Origin: Clostridiales bacterium CCNA10
GTDB lineage: Bacteria; Bacillota; Clostridia; Oscillospirales; Oscillospiraceae
Reading direction: 5' to 3'
NCBI GenBank assembly: GCA_003573975.1
Contig: AP018533.1
Location: forward strand, 1,550,001-1,614,000
DNA length: 64,000 bases
Below are positions 43,052-51,883 of this stretch, piece after piece. Under the pieces are notes generated by a model. The model was not told where the DNA came from. It worked only from the letters and a program-made list of their open reading frames with translations, and made no database searches. Within the stretch, counting starts at the first letter, position 1; every line of letters starts with the position of its first letter. The translations under genes were made by a program, and so were the position numbers.

Positions 43052-44563
43052 ATGAATAATCGAATAGACGCAATCTATGCAAGGCAATCGGTAGACAAAA
43101 AGGACAGCATTTCCATTGAAAGCCAGATTGAATTTTGCAAATACGAGTTGAAAGGCGGTAACTGCAAGGAATACACAGACAAAGGGTACAGCGGCAAGAA
43201 CACAGACCGTCCAAAGTTTCAAGAACTGGTGCGGAACATCAAGCGGGGCTTAATTGCAAAGGTCGTGGTTTACAAGCTCGACCGTATCAGTCGTTCCATT
43301 CTGGACTTTGCCAATATGATGGAACTGTTCCAACAGTACAATGTAGAGTTTGTGTCCTCTACGGAAAAGTTTGATACCTCCACCCCGATGGGGAGGGCTA
43401 TGCTGAATATCTGTATCGTGTTCGCCCAGCTTGAAAGGGAAACGATACAGAAGCGGGTGACGGACGCTTACTATTCCCGCAGCCAGCGAGGTTTCAAGAT
43501 GGGTGGGAAAGCCCCTTATGGCTTCCATACAGAGCCGATTAAGATGGACGGTATCAACACAAAAAAGCTGGTGGTAAATCCAGACGAAGCGGCAAATATC
43601 CGGCTGATGTTTGAGATGTACGCCCAGCCCACTACCTCCTACGGGGACATTACCTGGTACTTTGCCGAACAGGGGATTTTATTCAACGGCAAAGAGCTGA
43701 TACGCCCCACGCTGGCGCAGATGTTACGAAATCCTGTCTATGTGCAGGCAGACCTTGATGTGTACGAGTTTTTCAAAAGTCAAGGGACAGTCATTGTCAA
43801 TGACGCTGCCGATTTTACTGGCATGAACGGCTGCTATCTGTATCAAGGGCGAGATGTGAAGCCCAGCAAAAAGAACGACTTGAAAGACCAAATGCTGGTA
43901 CTGGCTCCCCATGAGGGCATTGTCCCGGCGGATATATGGCTGGCCTGCCGCAAGAAGCTGATGAACAACATGAAAATCCAGTCTGCCCGGAAAGCCACCC
44001 ACACATGGCTGGCGGGGAAAATCAAATGCGGGAACTGTGGATATGCACTTATGAGTATCTTCAATCCGTCCGGCAAGCAATATCTCCGCTGTACGAAACG
44101 GCTGGACAATAAAAGCTGTCCGGGCTGCGGGAAAATCATCACTTCGGAACTGGAAACGGTTGTTTATCAGCAGATGGTAAAGAAACTGGCAAGCTACAAG
44201 ACGCTGACAGGCAGAAAGAAAGCGGCAAAGGCAAACCCGAAAATTGCCGCCCTGCAAGTGGAACTTCTCCATGTGGACAGCGAGATTGAAAAGCTGATGG
44301 ACAGTCTGACGGGTGCAAACAATGTTCTGCTCTCCTATGTGAATGTGAAGATAGCGGAACTGGACGGGCGCAAACAGGAACTTGTGAAGCAGATAGCCGA
44401 GTTGACGGTGGAAGCCATAAGCCCGGAACAGGTCAGCCAAATTTCCGGCTACCTCGACACTTGGGAGAATGTATCCTTTGACGACAAGCGGCGGGTGGTG
44501 GACTTGATGATTACCACCATAGCCGCTACAAGCGACAGCTTGAACATCACATGGAAAATCTGA
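43052..44563 (+). CDS. Large serine recombinase
   Basis: A 503-residue site-specific integrase. The catalytic serine is Ser13 in AIYARQSVDKKD, with the resolvase domain motif KLDRISRSILDFANMM and the E-helix. A recombinase domain (KMGGKAPYGFH) and a zinc-ribbon (CGNCGYALMS with a later C-x-x-C pair) follow, then a coiled-coil region (KIAALQVELLHVDSEIEKLM) and a C-terminal DDKRRVVDLMI. It lies 53 nt from the right end. It is expected to recombine the GT-cored att sites. Confidence 0.95.
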   Translation: MNNRIDAIYARQSVDKKDSISIESQIEFCKYELKGGNCKEYTDKGYSGKNTDRPKFQELVRNIKRGLIAKVVVYKLDRISRSILDFANMMELFQQYNVEFVSSTEKFDTSTPMGRAMLNICIVFAQLERETIQKRVTDAYYSRSQRGFKMGGKAPYGFHTEPIKMDGINTKKLVVNPDEAANIRLMFEMYAQPTTSYGDITWYFAEQGILFNGKELIRPTLAQMLRNPVYVQADLDVYEFFKSQGTVIVNDAADFTGMNGCYLYQGRDVKPSKKNDLKDQMLVLAPHEGIVPADIWLACRKKLMNNMKIQSARKATHTWLAGKIKCGNCGYALMSIFNPSGKQYLRCTKRLDNKSCPGCGKIITSELETVVYQQMVKKLASYKTLTGRKKAAKANPKIAALQVELLHVDSEIEKLMDSLTGANNVLLSYVNVKIAELDGRKQELVKQIAELTVEAISPEQVSQISGYLDTWENVSFDDKRRVVDLMITTIAATSDSLNITWKI

Positions 44564-44589
44564 CGGGCGGAACCCCTCCCGTCAGATAC

Positions 44590-44961
44590 CTACCCTGTGT
44601 AGTCCCTTGTAAACTGTACTTTCAAATAGCATAAATAAATATTTTCATCTTCCGATTGTTCTGCATGGAAGGTTTCATGAAATTTATTGGTCTGCTTTTC
44701 GATTTCTTCCCGCTTCTCATGCAAAAAAGCGTCTAGCACATCTTCTGTCTGTTTGAGCAGCTCTTTGGAGACCGGAGTGTATGCATTCCAGCTTTCCTGT
44801 GTCTTTTTTAAGGAATTCAACTCCAATTCCAGCCTTTTTCTCTTTCCGGTCTCCTTTCCATATAGGCGCTCAAAGCGTTCCCACACTTTTTCCCGGCTCA
44901 CTGGGCTTAGTTCTCCACTGCTTATCAGTTCTTCGAGTAACTCTTTATAAAATTTTTTCAT
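44590..44961 (-). pseudogene. 5' part of immunity-like gene split by the mobile element
   Basis: N-terminal ~115 residues (KKFYKELLEELISSGELSPV ... EDENIYLCYLKV) of the gene whose remainder is at 37731-38404. The last eight codons and stop (44590-44616) belong to the element end. ATG at 44961 has AGAGGTG 8 nt upstream. AT-rich and helical. It is in the same direction as, and 181 nt downstream of, the Hsp90-family gene, suggesting one unit. Confidence 0.8.
44597..44620. other. attR of the integrative element
   Basis: Element arm, reverse complement of CAGTTTACAAGGGACTACAC, ends at 44616; core GT at 44616-44617; chromosomal half begins ACTTTC at 44618. With attL this reconstructs a palindromic attP whose inner 12-base arms (CCTTGTAAACTG and CAGTTTACAAGG) flank a single T. 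Confidence 0.82.
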
Positions 44962-45142
44962 TTTGACTACACCTCTTGATCTGTTTTGTCTTTTTCCATC
45001 CGAAACAACAGACGATCCGCCCCCTCAGGCCGGGGACGGAAGTGCAGGCTCTACAAATTCCACAGCCATCTCCTCCACTTCAAATTCCGATTTATCGCAG
45101 CCAACTCTATCACACGATCTATGTATCTTCCGTTTCTGCCTC
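44962..45142. other. Spacer between Hsp90-family and split immunity-like gene
   Basis: No supportable gene in these 181 bases on either strand. Both flanking genes run leftward. Confidence 0.5.
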
Positions 45143-46900
45143 TCAAACTCCCGCCGTATGCTCCAGCAGGTCCAGCAGGGCCTGGTTCATGGTCTTGAGC
45201 TCGCCGCCCCGGAGGGGGTGGCCCCCGGCCAGCAGGGCCTGCACATACAGCACCCGCGCCATGCTGGCGAGCAATTCCGTATCGGCCGTTGTGACCAGCC
45301 GGCGGACGATGGGGCTGTTCAGATTGAGATAGAGTGTGGCCAGGGGCCGCTCATCCACGCCGGAGAGCATGGAGGCCAGGGCGTCGGAGAAGATGCCGCG
45401 GCTCTGCTCCTGAGCAGACTGGAGCTGGCGCAGGAACTGCACCTCGTCGCTCATGGCGTACAGCACCGGCAGGTCGGCGGGCAGGAAGCGGCGGAGCTTG
45501 GCCTGACACTCGAAGGGGAGAAGGGCCTCATCCGCCGCCCAGAGCAGCCGTTCTCCCCGCTGACGCTCGGCGGCGGTGACATCCTCCAGGGTGTCGAACA
45601 TATCGTCCTCGTGGAGGGGCTGGAAGGGCAGGCCGAAGCGCTCCGCCATGGCCTGGATCAGATCCTGGTCACTGGCATAGCCTGTGCAGGTGAGGAGCCG
45701 TCCCTGGGCCATGAAGATGGGCTTGAGCTGCTTGAACTTGGGGACGCTGTGGACCCAGACGGCCTCGCCCGCCCGCTTCAGGGCCGCTCCGGTCATCAGC
45801 CCCTCGCTGGTCTCGAAGCTGAGATAGTCGATGAACAGCTGGAACAGTTCATCGTCCCAGACCGCCATGGCCTTGATGGCCTCCGCGTGGACGGACACGA
45901 TGCCTTTCAGCCGATCCGGGTCCTCCTCCGCCAGCTGGGCCAGGTGGCGGCGCACCGCGGCGGCAAATTCCTCCCGTGCGGAGGACAGCGCCCCGTCCTC
46001 ATAAAAATCCTCCCGGGAGGCGGTGGGCCGCAGGCCCCGGGTGTTGAGGAAGCACTGCAAAAAGAAGGCCCAGGGCGGCAACAGGGTATCCCCCCGCTCG
46101 GTCAAAAGCATCTGCTTGAGGTAGATGCGGTGCCTGCCCTTGGCAGCGGGGGCGGTGCGGTAGGGGAGGACATAGGACACGCCGCTGATGTGGGGCGTCT
46201 GAATGGGGATGGCCTCCAGAAACTCCTCCTCAAAAAGCCACTCGCCAAAGGAGAGCAGCTGGCTGCGGCTGATGCCGGTAAAGTCGGCGGGGATGCTGTT
46301 GAGCCGCTCCGGGTTGCCGGACAGGTAGACGGGGACAGGCAGGGCCAGCCCGTAATAGCGCACCAGTTCGGCCACCTTCCGGTGCTGGAAGTAGTGCTCC
46401 ATACCGGGCTTGGCGGTCAGGATCACCGACGTGCCCACCGGGCACTCCTCCAGCGGCTCCAGGGCGTAGGTACCGTCCGGCAGGCCTGTCCACATATGGG
46501 CAGCTCCGCCAACCGCCGGCCGGGTGTGGACCACGATGGAGTCCGACACCATGAAGCAGGAGAGCAGGCCGATGCCGAACCGGCCGATATAGTCCTCGGG
46601 GATCTTGCCGTTGACCAGCTCCGTCTTGGAGGACTGGCCGATCACCGCCAGAAAGCGGTGGATGCCCTCCTCGCTCAGCCCAGCGCCGTTGTCCCGGAAG
46701 ACCAGGCGGCGGCCCGGCTCCACCGTGATGGTAATTTTCCCTCCGTTCCAATCCGGCTGTGACTTCTGCCGCAGGGTGATGGCGTCCACGCCGTTTTGCA
46801 GCAGCTCCCGGAGGAACACATCCGGGCTTTTATACAGGTGGTTGGACAGCACGTCCAGCATCCCGCCTAAGTTTACTTGAAAATGATAGGTGTCGCTCAT
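45143..46900 (-). CDS. Hsp90-family protein (HtpG-like)
   Basis: A 585-residue GHKL ATPase of the Hsp90 type, slightly shorter than typical HtpG (~620). The ATP-lid motifs are ELLQNGVDAITLR (residues ~33-45), FRDNGAGLSEEG (~68-79) and YIGRFGIGLLSCFMVSD (~104-120). The middle segment keeps the LNTRGLRPTASREDFYED region near 300. GC-rich, unlike the AT-rich immunity-like genes on both sides. A dedicated chaperone next to immunity-type genes is unusual. It may be a housekeeping htpG or a specialised paralog. Confidence 0.9.
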   Translation of the reverse strand: MSDTYHFQVNLGGMLDVLSNHLYKSPDVFLRELLQNGVDAITLRQKSQPDWNGGKITITVEPGRRLVFRDNGAGLSEEGIHRFLAVIGQSSKTELVNGKIPEDYIGRFGIGLLSCFMVSDSIVVHTRPAVGGAAHMWTGLPDGTYALEPLEECPVGTSVILTAKPGMEHYFQHRKVAELVRYYGLALPVPVYLSGNPERLNSIPADFTGISRSQLLSFGEWLFEEEFLEAIPIQTPHISGVSYVLPYRTAPAAKGRHRIYLKQMLLTERGDTLLPPWAFFLQCFLNTRGLRPTASREDFYEDGALSSAREEFAAAVRRHLAQLAEEDPDRLKGIVSVHAEAIKAMAVWDDELFQLFIDYLSFETSEGLMTGAALKRAGEAVWVHSVPKFKQLKPIFMAQGRLLTCTGYASDQDLIQAMAERFGLPFQPLHEDDMFDTLEDVTAAERQRGERLLWAADEALLPFECQAKLRRFLPADLPVLYAMSDEVQFLRQLQSAQEQSRGIFSDALASMLSGVDERPLATLYLNLNSPIVRRLVTTADTELLASMARVLYVQALLAGGHPLRGGELKTMNQALLDLLEHTAGV

Positions 46901-46968
46901 CGATTTCTCTCCCTTTTCGTCCTGTTCTGTGTTGCGATCAATGGAAAACTACTGAATCATAAAGGGTA

Positions 46969-47628
46969 TTAACAATCCTTACAATCAACCTCTATATAAT
47001 CAGAATGAAAATGCAGCCCATTCTTTTTAGCTTCCTTGATCAGTCCCATTGACCAAATATCCATGCAAAGAAAATGATCTATATCAAATCGCCTGATTTC
47101 TTTGATTCTTTTTATCAATGCGGTTTCAAATTGTTCGGAATTTTTCAGACTGATTGCGTTTATCATTTCGTCAATCGGATCATCAACCGCTTGCTTAACT
47201 GTTTTATGTAACAGCATTTGAACAAGATTTGAATCAGGGCTGGTCACTTTAGGAATCACATCATAGTTGGAAACAAAAAGTGCTGCACAGCCATAGTATA
47301 TTGATTTAAGGTGGCTTTCAATATGCCTTTTTGTAGCTGTCGGTGCATCTTTTCCTTCCTGTAACAGTTGAACAGCAAGTGCAAATTCGTCAATTTGTTT
47401 TGATACACATACATGACATTCCCGATACTTGCCTTGTATGAATTCATTTTCAGCAATCCTTGAGAAGCATAATGAAAGCAACAAATGGTATTTTACTTCA
47501 TTGACTTTCCCATTCGAATAATCCTTGTTCAGGGATTCAAGTTCTTCATAATCATAGTGTATTTCCTTGAGGATAACGTCTTTCCGCTTGTCTCATTTAG
47601 CGGTTTTATAATCAGGAATTTTTTTCAT
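46969..47628 (-). pseudogene. Immunity-like gene with premature TGA
   Basis: The frame opens with ATG at 47628 after AAGGTGATGAA, reads KKIPDYKTAK, meets TGA at 47593-47595 (codon 12), and continues open as DKRKDVILKEIHYDYEELES through to 46969. The downstream part alone encodes 172 residues from a TTG. The helical sequence (FALAVQLLQEGKDAPTATKR ... LKSIYYGCAALFVSN) resembles Imm49-type immunity proteins, tentatively. AT-rich. Either a decayed gene, a readthrough case, or one that restarts internally. Confidence 0.65.
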
Positions 47629-47671
47629 TTCATCACCTTAACAAATGGTTTGGAATCATGGCCTGAACAAC

Positions 47672-47915
47672 AAAAACGCCCTGTGCCGCACTGCCGCATG
47701 GGCAGAACAGCGCAGGGCGCAAAAAAGGCCGCAAGGAGGGACCGAATCCACCGGCGGATGCAGTTTTTTCTTCGGCCAAAATCAATTTTTTATATTTGAA
47801 CAGAACAGTCGGGGACTGTCCCAGCTTTCCTTCCATAGCAAGACCTCTGGCTGTAAATTTCTGAACAGAGAAAACCTAATGTCCTATTATATCACATCAT
47901 CCGATTCCTTTGAAA
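47672..47915 (-). ncRNA. Candidate small RNA / mini-gene, copy 2
   Basis: On the minus strand: TTTCAA (47910-47915), 18-nt spacer, TATAAT (47886-47891), about 208 transcribed bases, then a stem CGCCCTGCGC / GCACAGGGCG and TTTTTG (47672-47719). It is the partner of the unit at 33053-33293: promoters, the AGAGGTCTTGC / ATGGAAGGAAAGCTG block, the CATCCGCC..GGAT block and the CTTGCGGCCTTTTTT block all align. A frame encoding MEGKLGQSPTVLFKYKKLIL runs through the terminator stem, which argues against a protein. It ends about 45 nt before the TGA-broken gene. Confidence 0.6.
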
Positions 47916-47998
47916 GAGAAAGTTGCGCTCCGGCCAGACCGATCGAGATTTTTTCTGTGCCTTGCAGGTCTGAACGGCTGCCGCAGTTCAGAAAACAG

Positions 47999-48027
47999 GT
48001 GACGAAAGCCCTTGCGGATGTTATAAT
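47999..48027 (+). promoter_or_regulatory. Promoter of membrane-protein block
   Basis: GTGACG (47999-48004), 17-nt spacer, TATAAT (48022-48027), about 33 nt before the ATG at 48060. Confidence 0.65.
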
Positions 48028-48059
48028 CGCGTTATACCGCTGAAAGAGGTGTCAATGGG

Positions 48060-48458
48060 ATGGAGAAAGGGTGGAAGCGTCTGATCCTGGTTGCGGGATG
48101 TCTGCTGTTTGGCTGCCTGCTGGGGTATTTTGTTACAGTGACCCAGGCCAGGGAACAGGATGACCCGGCCTATCTTGCGTTCTTTGAAGAACGTGGTCTG
48201 CCAGTCCCGGAACCGGCAGAGCCTGGGAACAACATCATCGGTGCGGGGCTGCTTCTGGGCGGGGTCCCCACGGGGCTGATGCTCTATCAGTATATTGCAG
48301 ACCAGTGGAAGATCCATGCGGGACGGAAACTCCTGATCGGGATCGTCGCGTTTCCTATCTATACTCTGCTCGGTGTGCTTGGGGTGGTCCCGTTCCTCAT
48401 TGGTCAAACAGTCCGGCTATTTCGCAAAAAGTCTCAGCCGGAGCGGACAGACCTGTGA
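48060..48458 (+). CDS. Hypothetical membrane protein, 132 aa
   Basis: Unrecognised. Three hydrophobic segments (near residues 8-27, 60-79 and 91-115) and a basic C-terminus (RLFRKKSQPERTDL). ATG at 48060 follows GAGGTG by about 11 nt. It opens a run of five uncharacterised membrane-protein genes on the plus strand that ends at 53089. Confidence 0.75.
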   Translation: MEKGWKRLILVAGCLLFGCLLGYFVTVTQAREQDDPAYLAFFEERGLPVPEPAEPGNNIIGAGLLLGGVPTGLMLYQYIADQWKIHAGRKLLIGIVAFPIYTLLGVLGVVPFLIGQTVRLFRKKSQPERTDL

Positions 48459-48516
48459 AAATAGAGCCATTGAGTCATTGCCGATTGAGAGTGAAACAGA
48501 CAGGGGGCTTCATTTT

Positions 48517-48885
48517 ATGATTCTTTTAGGACTCTTGTGCACGGTTGCGGCCCTGTTTCCGCTCTATCTGAAATACCGTGTCGTCTTGACTGATGAGCGC
48601 TGCAAGGGGAAGATCACCGGCATTGCGGAGCAGCGCGGCGGCTATTCTGTGGGTGGCTATGCCGTCAAGAAGCGTGCCTATCTGGTAAAAATCAGTGGGA
48701 AACAGTACTACACCGCCCACGGCTGCCTGTTTGCGCCGTTTGGGAGAAAACAGATTGGGAAAGAGATCTGGGTGTTCCGCAATGAAACCTACGGGCGGGA
48801 AGTATTCCGGTGTCGGGATCCTCGAATCGAGGTGCTTGCTCTGGTGTTCTTTTCGGCCGCTGTGCTCTGCTTTTTGTATGCTTGA
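48517..48885 (+). CDS. Hypothetical membrane protein, 122 aa
   Basis: Unrecognised. One membrane helix at each end (ILLGLLCTVAALFPLYL and VLALVFFSAAVLCFLY) around a soluble core (GYAVKKRAYLVKISGKQYYT) that recalls DUF3592-type extracellular loops. ATG at 48517 follows AGGGGG by 11 nt; longer in-frame starts lie inside the previous gene. Confidence 0.7.
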   Translation: MILLGLLCTVAALFPLYLKYRVVLTDERCKGKITGIAEQRGGYSVGGYAVKKRAYLVKISGKQYYTAHGCLFAPFGRKQIGKEIWVFRNETYGREVFRCRDPRIEVLALVFFSAAVLCFLYA

Positions 48886-48928
48886 ACCGGAAGAAATATT
48901 CTGTTCATTTTCTTGAAGGAGTATGCCT

Positions 48929-51019
48929 ATGTACCAGAGATCAGACCTTAAAAACCTGTATGACCGCCTGAAGGCACAGTACCCCCAGTATGGGCTGGAC
49001 TTTTCAGGAGACCGCCTGACCATGACCCGGCTCCACAGTAAGGTGGAGGTGGACCGGGAGGGCGTAAAGCTGTATGTAAACGGGGAGCTGTACGACCAGT
49101 TCACCAGCGGGGACGTAGACGATCCGGATGACCTCTATGAGTTGCTGGAGGCCTTTCTGTTGGACCTCCAGCACGCCGGAATGAAGCAGGGAAATGAAAC
49201 CTATCTTGCCGCATCGAAGCAGGCCGCCCGGATGGGAAGCCGCTTTCTGATCCTGTCGGCTGTGTGCCTCACTGCTGTGATGATTGGGGTGATCACCACC
49301 AACGTTCCTTGGCTGTTCCCGTTGCTCCTTCTGATTCCCGCTGGATCTCTCGTCATTCTGAAGCAGATCCGAAAACAGGTCTTTCAGAAATCTTGGGTCT
49401 GTCCATCCTGCGGCCAGCCGCTGCCCATGGTAAAAAAAGCGCTTTCCACTGAGATGGAATATGTCCCCCAATGTCCTCACTGCGGCAAGGTCCTGGAGCA
49501 GGCACCGGATCTGGAGCCCATCCAGAGGGAATACAGCGCAACCCGGAAACCGCTGGAACCGGCCCATGACCTGCCTGCCCCGGGAAGCAAGTGGCCCTGT
49601 ATGATCTCCGGCGGTATCACCACTGCCTTCGCCCTGTTCCTGCTTCCGCTGATTTTTATTTCGGACGGAACGGAACCGCTGGATATGGTCGGTGTATGGA
49701 CCGGGGTGGTGATGCTTCTATATCTGCTCGGATTCGGCCTGGCACTGCTGCTGTGCCGCCACGCTGAACCGGAGGAAATACGACCGCCGTTGGTGATCGT
49801 GCGGGAGCGGATGGTGGTCACGGTTCTCGGCGTAATTGTATGGGCACTTGGATTCGTCCTGACCCTCATGGGGATCATCGTGGCCGGAACGCCGCCCTTT
49901 GAGGCGGGTGTTACCGCCTTCGTGGCAGTTCCCGGCGTGCTGCTGTTCCTGCTGGGGGCGTGGATGCTGCTGGCCGGACGCAACCGCGCTTTGTTTGTGT
50001 TTCGGGACAACTCCATGTTGTACATCAGCAGCTGGGGCAGGAAACGGGAACTTGCGCCTGGGCAGGTAGCTTCCGTGCGGCTGACTGCCAACCGCTCCAT
50101 CCATCTGCTGAATCAGGATGGGAAAAAGCTGGCCTCCATCGAGACCAATATGCGGGGCATCCCCCGGTTTGCGGAGTGGCTGGAGAGCACCGGCCTTGTC
50201 ATGTCCCTGACCCCCACCATGGAAAAGCAGGCCAAGCAGGAGGAGCAGCAGGAGAGCACTGTCCAATGGCGGGAGGAGTACCGCACCCACTGGCACGACC
50301 ATATCAAGGGCATCCGGGTGGGGCTGTGGGTGGTCATGCTGCTGTTTGCCGCCGGTGTCATCGCCCCCATTCCGCTGTATCTTTTGGGCGCAAAGTTCAC
50401 CACTGTCATGAAGATCGGCGCCCTGGCCCCCATTCCCTTTGTGGTGTTCTGTCTGGTGTTTGCACCGGTGCTGCTTTTCGGAGACCGGCCTCCAAACGCC
50501 ACCCCGGAGTGGAATGCCATGCACATCAAGGTTCCCTTGATCCCTGCCTTGTTGATCGGCCTGATTTACATTTGGCAGGTCAATCATATCTGGGACGGTT
50601 TTGTCCTTCAGGAGGCCAATCTGGGCTTTGGCTGGCTGGTGCGTGTCCTGGTTATCAGCACCGTTCTGACGGTAATGCTGATCCTGCGCACGCCCAAGCG
50701 TATGCGGCTGGGGGCAGGACTTTTTATGGGCCTGGTGGGGATCACTATTGCCTCCGGCCTGCATTACTGCGCCAATGCGGCTCTCAGCGGTCCCGCCCAT
50801 CACTATCCGGCCGTCATTGTGGACAGCCATGCGGATGACCCGGATGTGGAGGACGATGATTGCGAATTGACCGTTGTGCTGGACAACGGAAGCGAAACAG
50901 CGCTTGTCGTCCCGGAAAAGATCTTCGAGATGGCCATGAATGGCGAGCCGCTGGACGTCTGCCACCGGGAGAGCCCCTTTGGCGTGATCCTGCTGGACAT
51001 CCATGCACCGGAAAAGTAG
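48929..51019 (+). CDS. Hypothetical multi-pass membrane protein with zinc ribbon, 696 aa
   Basis: Unrecognised. A soluble N-terminal domain (~100 residues: RLTMTRLHSKVEVDREGVKL) is followed by a membrane hairpin, a CPSCG / CPHCG zinc-ribbon (near residues 163-190), a block of about four membrane segments, a PH-like middle part (FRDNSMLYISSWGRKRELAP), more membrane segments and an acidic C-terminus (DDPDVEDDDCEL). ATG at 48929 is 7 nt after AAGGAG; the ATG at 48923 abuts it. Its layered layout suggests a membrane sensor or envelope protein. Confidence 0.75.
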   Translation: MYQRSDLKNLYDRLKAQYPQYGLDFSGDRLTMTRLHSKVEVDREGVKLYVNGELYDQFTSGDVDDPDDLYELLEAFLLDLQHAGMKQGNETYLAASKQAARMGSRFLILSAVCLTAVMIGVITTNVPWLFPLLLLIPAGSLVILKQIRKQVFQKSWVCPSCGQPLPMVKKALSTEMEYVPQCPHCGKVLEQAPDLEPIQREYSATRKPLEPAHDLPAPGSKWPCMISGGITTAFALFLLPLIFISDGTEPLDMVGVWTGVVMLLYLLGFGLALLLCRHAEPEEIRPPLVIVRERMVVTVLGVIVWALGFVLTLMGIIVAGTPPFEAGVTAFVAVPGVLLFLLGAWMLLAGRNRALFVFRDNSMLYISSWGRKRELAPGQVASVRLTANRSIHLLNQDGKKLASIETNMRGIPRFAEWLESTGLVMSLTPTMEKQAKQEEQQESTVQWREEYRTHWHDHIKGIRVGLWVVMLLFAAGVIAPIPLYLLGAKFTTVMKIGALAPIPFVVFCLVFAPVLLFGDRPPNATPEWNAMHIKVPLIPALLIGLIYIWQVNHIWDGFVLQEANLGFGWLVRVLVISTVLTVMLILRTPKRMRLGAGLFMGLVGITIASGLHYCANAALSGPAHHYPAVIVDSHADDPDVEDDDCELTVVLDNGSETALVVPEKIFEMAMNGEPLDVCHRESPFGVILLDIHAPEK

Positions 51020-51048
51020 ACGTTTTGGAAGTGAGGCGGTCGGGGTCC

Positions 51049-51828
51049 ATGGAGTTTAAAAAGGTGTGGATGTCCCCGGAGACTGGGAAGAGAAGCCAAT
51101 ATGGGTACCGGACGGTCGGCGGCATTTTAGGGATCGTTTTGCTGATGACCCTTCTGCTCTTTGGCGGGACCTTCCTTTCACTGTCTATGGGGATCGAACA
51201 AAAAGGATTTTCCCTGCTTTTGCTGCTTGCTGTCAGCGGGCTTGGGATCGGGCTAGCCATCCTCATGAGCCGGCGTTCTATTCAGGACGCCACCATCTTT
51301 TTTCTCACAGAAGATGACCGCTTGTGGGTCATGGATGCTCGCGGCCTGTCCAATCATGGGGAGGGTTTTCTTGGCTTTGCCATAGGAGCGATGGAGACCC
51401 AGGCGTTTTTGCGGAAGCAGGGCAGCCGGCCTTTTCTTTCCAATCGAGCGGATGAGATCCGGAAGGTACTGAACATCAAGGAAAACCGCAGTCATTACGC
51501 TGTCCGCTGTCAGATGCGCCGGCCCAATCAGCACGTGACCCGTCATACTTATCTCCTGATCAAGGGAAGCCCGGACGAGGAATGGCTGCTGCGGGAGTTG
51601 GAGCGCAGAAAAACCTGGGAGAATGCGCTGGAGCCAACGGAAAACCGAAATCCACGCTATATCCTGCTGAGCGGCCTGGTTTTCGCAGTTTGCGTGACCC
51701 TGTGTGTCCTGAGTCACCCGGCCGTTGGAGAGCTGTCCGGTGAGATTTATTTCCCCTGTATGGGTGCTTCTTTGGCTGCGTTTTGCTGTTTGCTCTACTT
51801 TGTCATCCGCCAGCGCCGCGGAGAATGA
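51049..51828 (+). CDS. Hypothetical membrane protein, 259 aa
   Basis: Unrecognised. Two membrane helices near the N-terminus (GGILGIVLLMTLLLFGGTFL and FSLLLLLAVSGLGIGLAIL), a soluble domain (FLTEDDRLWVMDARGLSNHG; LNIKENRSHYAVRCQ) and two C-terminal helices. ATG at 51049 gives MEFKKVWMSPETGKR; longer frames overlap the previous gene. Same layout style as the 338-residue gene at 36665-37681. Confidence 0.72.
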   Translation: MEFKKVWMSPETGKRSQYGYRTVGGILGIVLLMTLLLFGGTFLSLSMGIEQKGFSLLLLLAVSGLGIGLAILMSRRSIQDATIFFLTEDDRLWVMDARGLSNHGEGFLGFAIGAMETQAFLRKQGSRPFLSNRADEIRKVLNIKENRSHYAVRCQMRRPNQHVTRHTYLLIKGSPDEEWLLRELERRKTWENALEPTENRNPRYILLSGLVFAVCVTLCVLSHPAVGELSGEIYFPCMGASLAAFCCLLYFVIRQRRGE

Positions 51829-51883
51829 GCGGGCTTGCGTTCCTCATGCGCAGAAGCCATGATTTGCTAGGAGAACAGAACGG

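Larger units (their letters stand above)
38405..44616 (+). mobile_element. Integrative mobilizable element (~6.2 kb) with MobV relaxase and large serine recombinase
   Basis: Ends are defined by an inverted 20-bp repeat with 19 matches and a shared GT core. Cargo in order: hairpin and oriT-like site, small membrane protein, XRE regulator, a truncated small gene disrupted by IS30, MobV relaxase, a 63-residue protein, and a large serine recombinase at the right end. There is no conjugation machinery, so transfer must depend on a helper. The element interrupts an immunity-like gene. A chromosomal origin for the flanks is shown by frame restoration on excision. Confidence 0.87.
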
